A DNA stretch of 7,152 nt from positions 1-7,152 of the forward strand of contig JAFUQW010000147.1 of NCBI GenBank assembly GCA_017472115.1. The letters run 5' to 3'. The DNA comes from Bacteroidales bacterium (GTDB lineage: Bacteria > Bacteroidota > Bacteroidia > Bacteroidales > UBA932). Position numbers and translations under genes: made by a program. The notes below the pieces were generated by a model, which saw only the letters and a list, made by a program, of their open reading frames with translations, did not search any database and was not told the origin of the DNA. Shown here piece by piece: positions 6,223-7,152 of the stretch (positions within the stretch are counted from its first letter, which is position 1; every line of letters starts with the position of its first letter).

Positions 6223-6298
6223 GAAAAAAAAGCGCACATAGCATAAAAATCATACTCATTTATACCTTCGTACATATTTATCAACCTATAGCAAGTAA

Positions 6299-6324
6299 CC
6301 GACCCTATGGATTCATAAGGTCGG
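6299..6324 (-). terminator. Hairpin spanning the stop codon of the TPR-like gene; possible end of the rnf operon
   Basis: On the minus strand CCGACCTTATG (6314-6324) pairs with CATAGGGTCGG (6299-6309) over 11 bp including one U-G pair, around a 4-base loop. The TAG stop (6305-6307) lies in the 3' arm. The plus-strand copy has a C-A mismatch at the wobble position, so the structure favours leftward RNA. Only TTACTT follows, not a proper T-run, so it may be a weak terminator or an mRNA 3'-end stabiliser. Confidence 0.5.
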
Positions 6325-6499
6325 TGTTTACAAAACCGTTGATCTCCTGTATCAGCTCGACTGATGCGAGAGATCTTCTTTTTATGTCTTCAGTACAGTC
6401 CGGGGATGCTGCCGCCGCCCTGAAGGCGTTGATCGCCTCCCCGAACTTCCTGTTTCTCCGGAGCTCCTGCCCCAGTTCAAACAATTCGATATAATTCAT
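6305..6499 (-). CDS. Small TPR-like protein encoded directly after rnfA
   Basis: This 64-residue protein contains one helix-turn-helix unit matching a tetratricopeptide repeat: YIELFELGQELRRNRKFGEAINAFRAAAASP (3-33), with the usual LG..L...GKF.EAI.AF..A pattern. A second helix follows (CTEDIKRRSLASVELIQEINGF, 35-56), about one and a half repeats in all. There is no signal peptide or membrane segment, so it is cytoplasmic. TPR units bind other proteins; a partner is not evident. Its ATG lies one base after the rnfA stop (TAATATG), so it is probably translated by re-initiation and made together with the Rnf complex. The longer frame up to 6613 lies inside rnfA and is rejected. Function is unknown; a role in assembling or regulating Rnf is only suggested by position. 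Confidence 0.75.
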   Translation of the reverse strand: MNYIELFELGQELRRNRKFGEAINAFRAAAASPDCTEDIKRRSLASVELIQEINGFVNTDLMNP

Positions 6500-6500
6500 A

Positions 6501-7103
6501 TTATACAAGTCCCGAGAATCCCATGAAGGCCATCGCAAGGATGCCGGCAGTGACGAGGGCGATAGGAATACCCTTGAATGCCTTAGGCACATCGTTGAGT
6601 GAGAGCTGCTCACGAAGACCTGCGAAGAGGATCATCGCAAGGCCGAAGCCGAGCGAAGTCGCGAAAGCATAGACTGTAGCCTCACCGAGATTGAACATTC
6701 CGTCAGCTGCAGCAGCAAAAGGAGAGGACTTCTGCACTACTGTGAGAGCCACACCGAGAACCGCACAGTTTGTGGTGATCAGCGGAAGGAAGATACCGAG
6801 CGATGCATAGAGCGCAGGGCTGATCTTCTTGAGCACGATCTCCACCATCTGCACGAGGGCTGCGATGACAAGAATGAACGAGATGGTCTGCAGGAACTCG
6901 AGTCCAAGCTTCACAAGAAGTGTGTTCAGCAGATAGGTGACCACAGTCGCGAGGGTGATGACGAAGCACACGGCCATCGACATTCCCGAAGCAGTGCTGA
7001 GCTTGTTGGACACGCCGAGGAACGGACATACGCCAAGGAACTGCGAGAGCAGGATATTGTTTACGAATATCGCTGAAATGATGATGAGTATATATTCTAC
7101 CAT
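6501..7103 (-). CDS. rnfA: Rnf electron-transport complex subunit A
   Basis: RnfA is an integral inner-membrane subunit of the Rnf complex, which passes electrons from ferredoxin to NAD+ and pumps Na+ or H+ (or runs in reverse). The protein has 200 residues (E. coli RsxA is about 193) and six hydrophobic segments. The hallmark motifs are present: NNILLSQFLGVCPFLGVS (15-32) with Cys26, and LGIFLPLITTNCAVLGVAL (102-120) with Cys113; in this family the paired cysteines of RnfA and RnfE hold an iron-sulfur cluster within the membrane. The NqrE subunit of Na+-NQR is related, but the short rnfE-like end upstream and the order fit Rnf as in other Bacteroidales. The start at 7103 is supported by an AGGAGG seven bases upstream. 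It is preceded by rnfE and followed after one base by the TPR-like gene. Confidence 0.95.
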   Translation of the reverse strand: MVEYILIIISAIFVNNILLSQFLGVCPFLGVSNKLSTASGMSMAVCFVITLATVVTYLLNTLLVKLGLEFLQTISFILVIAALVQMVEIVLKKISPALYASLGIFLPLITTNCAVLGVALTVVQKSSPFAAAADGMFNLGEATVYAFATSLGFGLAMILFAGLREQLSLNDVPKAFKGIPIALVTAGILAMAFMGFSGLV

Positions 7104-7110
7104 GATTTTT

Positions 7111-7116
7111 CCTCCT
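7111..7116 (-). promoter_or_regulatory. Shine-Dalgarno sequence of rnfA
   Basis: The minus strand reads AGGAGG, a full anti-16S match, seven bases before the rnfA ATG. No other gene in this window has one, in line with the known rarity of Shine-Dalgarno sites in Bacteroidota. It fixes the rnfA start. Confidence 0.75.
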
Positions 7117-7120
7117 GTAT

Positions 7121-7152
7121 TTACTCAGCCTTCTTAGAAGTCAGTTTTCTGA
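7121..7152 (-). CDS. rnfE: C-terminal end of the upstream gene, probably rnfE
   Basis: In one minus-strand frame the last nine codons read RKLTSKKAE followed by TAA (7121-7123), 17 bases before rnfA. A short basic tail ending in KKAE suits the cytoplasmic C-terminus of a membrane subunit. The identity as rnfE rests on the usual rnf gene order (B-C-D-G-E-A), not on the sequence itself. The other two frames contain stops at once. Confidence 0.55.
   Translation of the reverse strand, partial: RKLTSKKAE

Noticed and set aside
6171..6284. Longer start of the barrel protein at 6284
   Set aside because: The extension contains the -7 box TACCTTTG and would bury the signal peptide.
6500..6613. Longer start of the TPR-like protein at 6613
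   Set aside because: The extra 38 codons lie within the rnfA coding sequence and give a Ser/Pro-rich sequence unlike the rest.
1..7152. Transfer RNA, rRNA, CRISPR, insertion sequence, phage or defence system
   Set aside because: No tRNA-like fold, spaced array, transposase, integrase or terminal repeat was seen on either strand; the genes are ordinary envelope and energy functions.

Overview
The window reads as chromosomal DNA from a Bacteroidota member, most likely order Bacteroidales. The reasons are: three upstream regions with the Bacteroidota-type -7 box TAnnTTTG; a general lack of Shine-Dalgarno sequences; several lipoproteins and an outer-membrane barrel; an M13 peptidase lipoprotein of the type common in this group; and the end of an Rnf operon. 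I cannot name the genus. Every protein resembles a family I know, and I see no mobile element, tRNA, rRNA or CRISPR array.

Left part (1-2793): two divergent operons share a 219-bp regulatory region (971-1189). Leftward runs a stand-alone LytTR DNA-binding protein (593-970), then, overlapping it by 14 bp, a membrane-anchored protein resembling phosphodiester glycosidases (1-606, cut by the window edge). Rightward runs a WG-repeat protein with an N-terminal membrane or lipoprotein signal (1190-2119), then, through an ATGA overlap, a monofunctional peptidoglycan glycosyltransferase of the MtgA type (2116-2793). The shared region carries four copies of a 9-bp TTCGT-containing motif and an exact 12-bp direct repeat, which makes control by the LytTR protein a testable idea. 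This is the most interesting part of the window.

Middle part (2772-5684), all leftward: an M13 zinc metallopeptidase lipoprotein (2827-4857) and a Blc-type lipocalin lipoprotein (4983-5531). They appear to be separate transcription units. A 13-bp hairpin plus T-tract follows the lipocalin, and a -7 box for the peptidase lies inside that T-tract. The likely terminator of the peptidase lies in the 3' end of the convergent mtgA gene.

Right part (5651-7152), all leftward: the last codons of rnfE (7121-7152), rnfA (6501-7103), a 64-residue TPR-like protein one base after rnfA (6305-6499), then a small glycine-rich outer-membrane barrel (5706-6170) with its own promoter and a very clear terminator (5651-5684). 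The Rnf complex couples ferredoxin and NAD+ to an ion gradient at the inner membrane.

The start sites given for the lipocalin, the barrel protein and the TPR-like protein are internal to longer open frames. They were chosen from signal peptides, promoter position and gene spacing.
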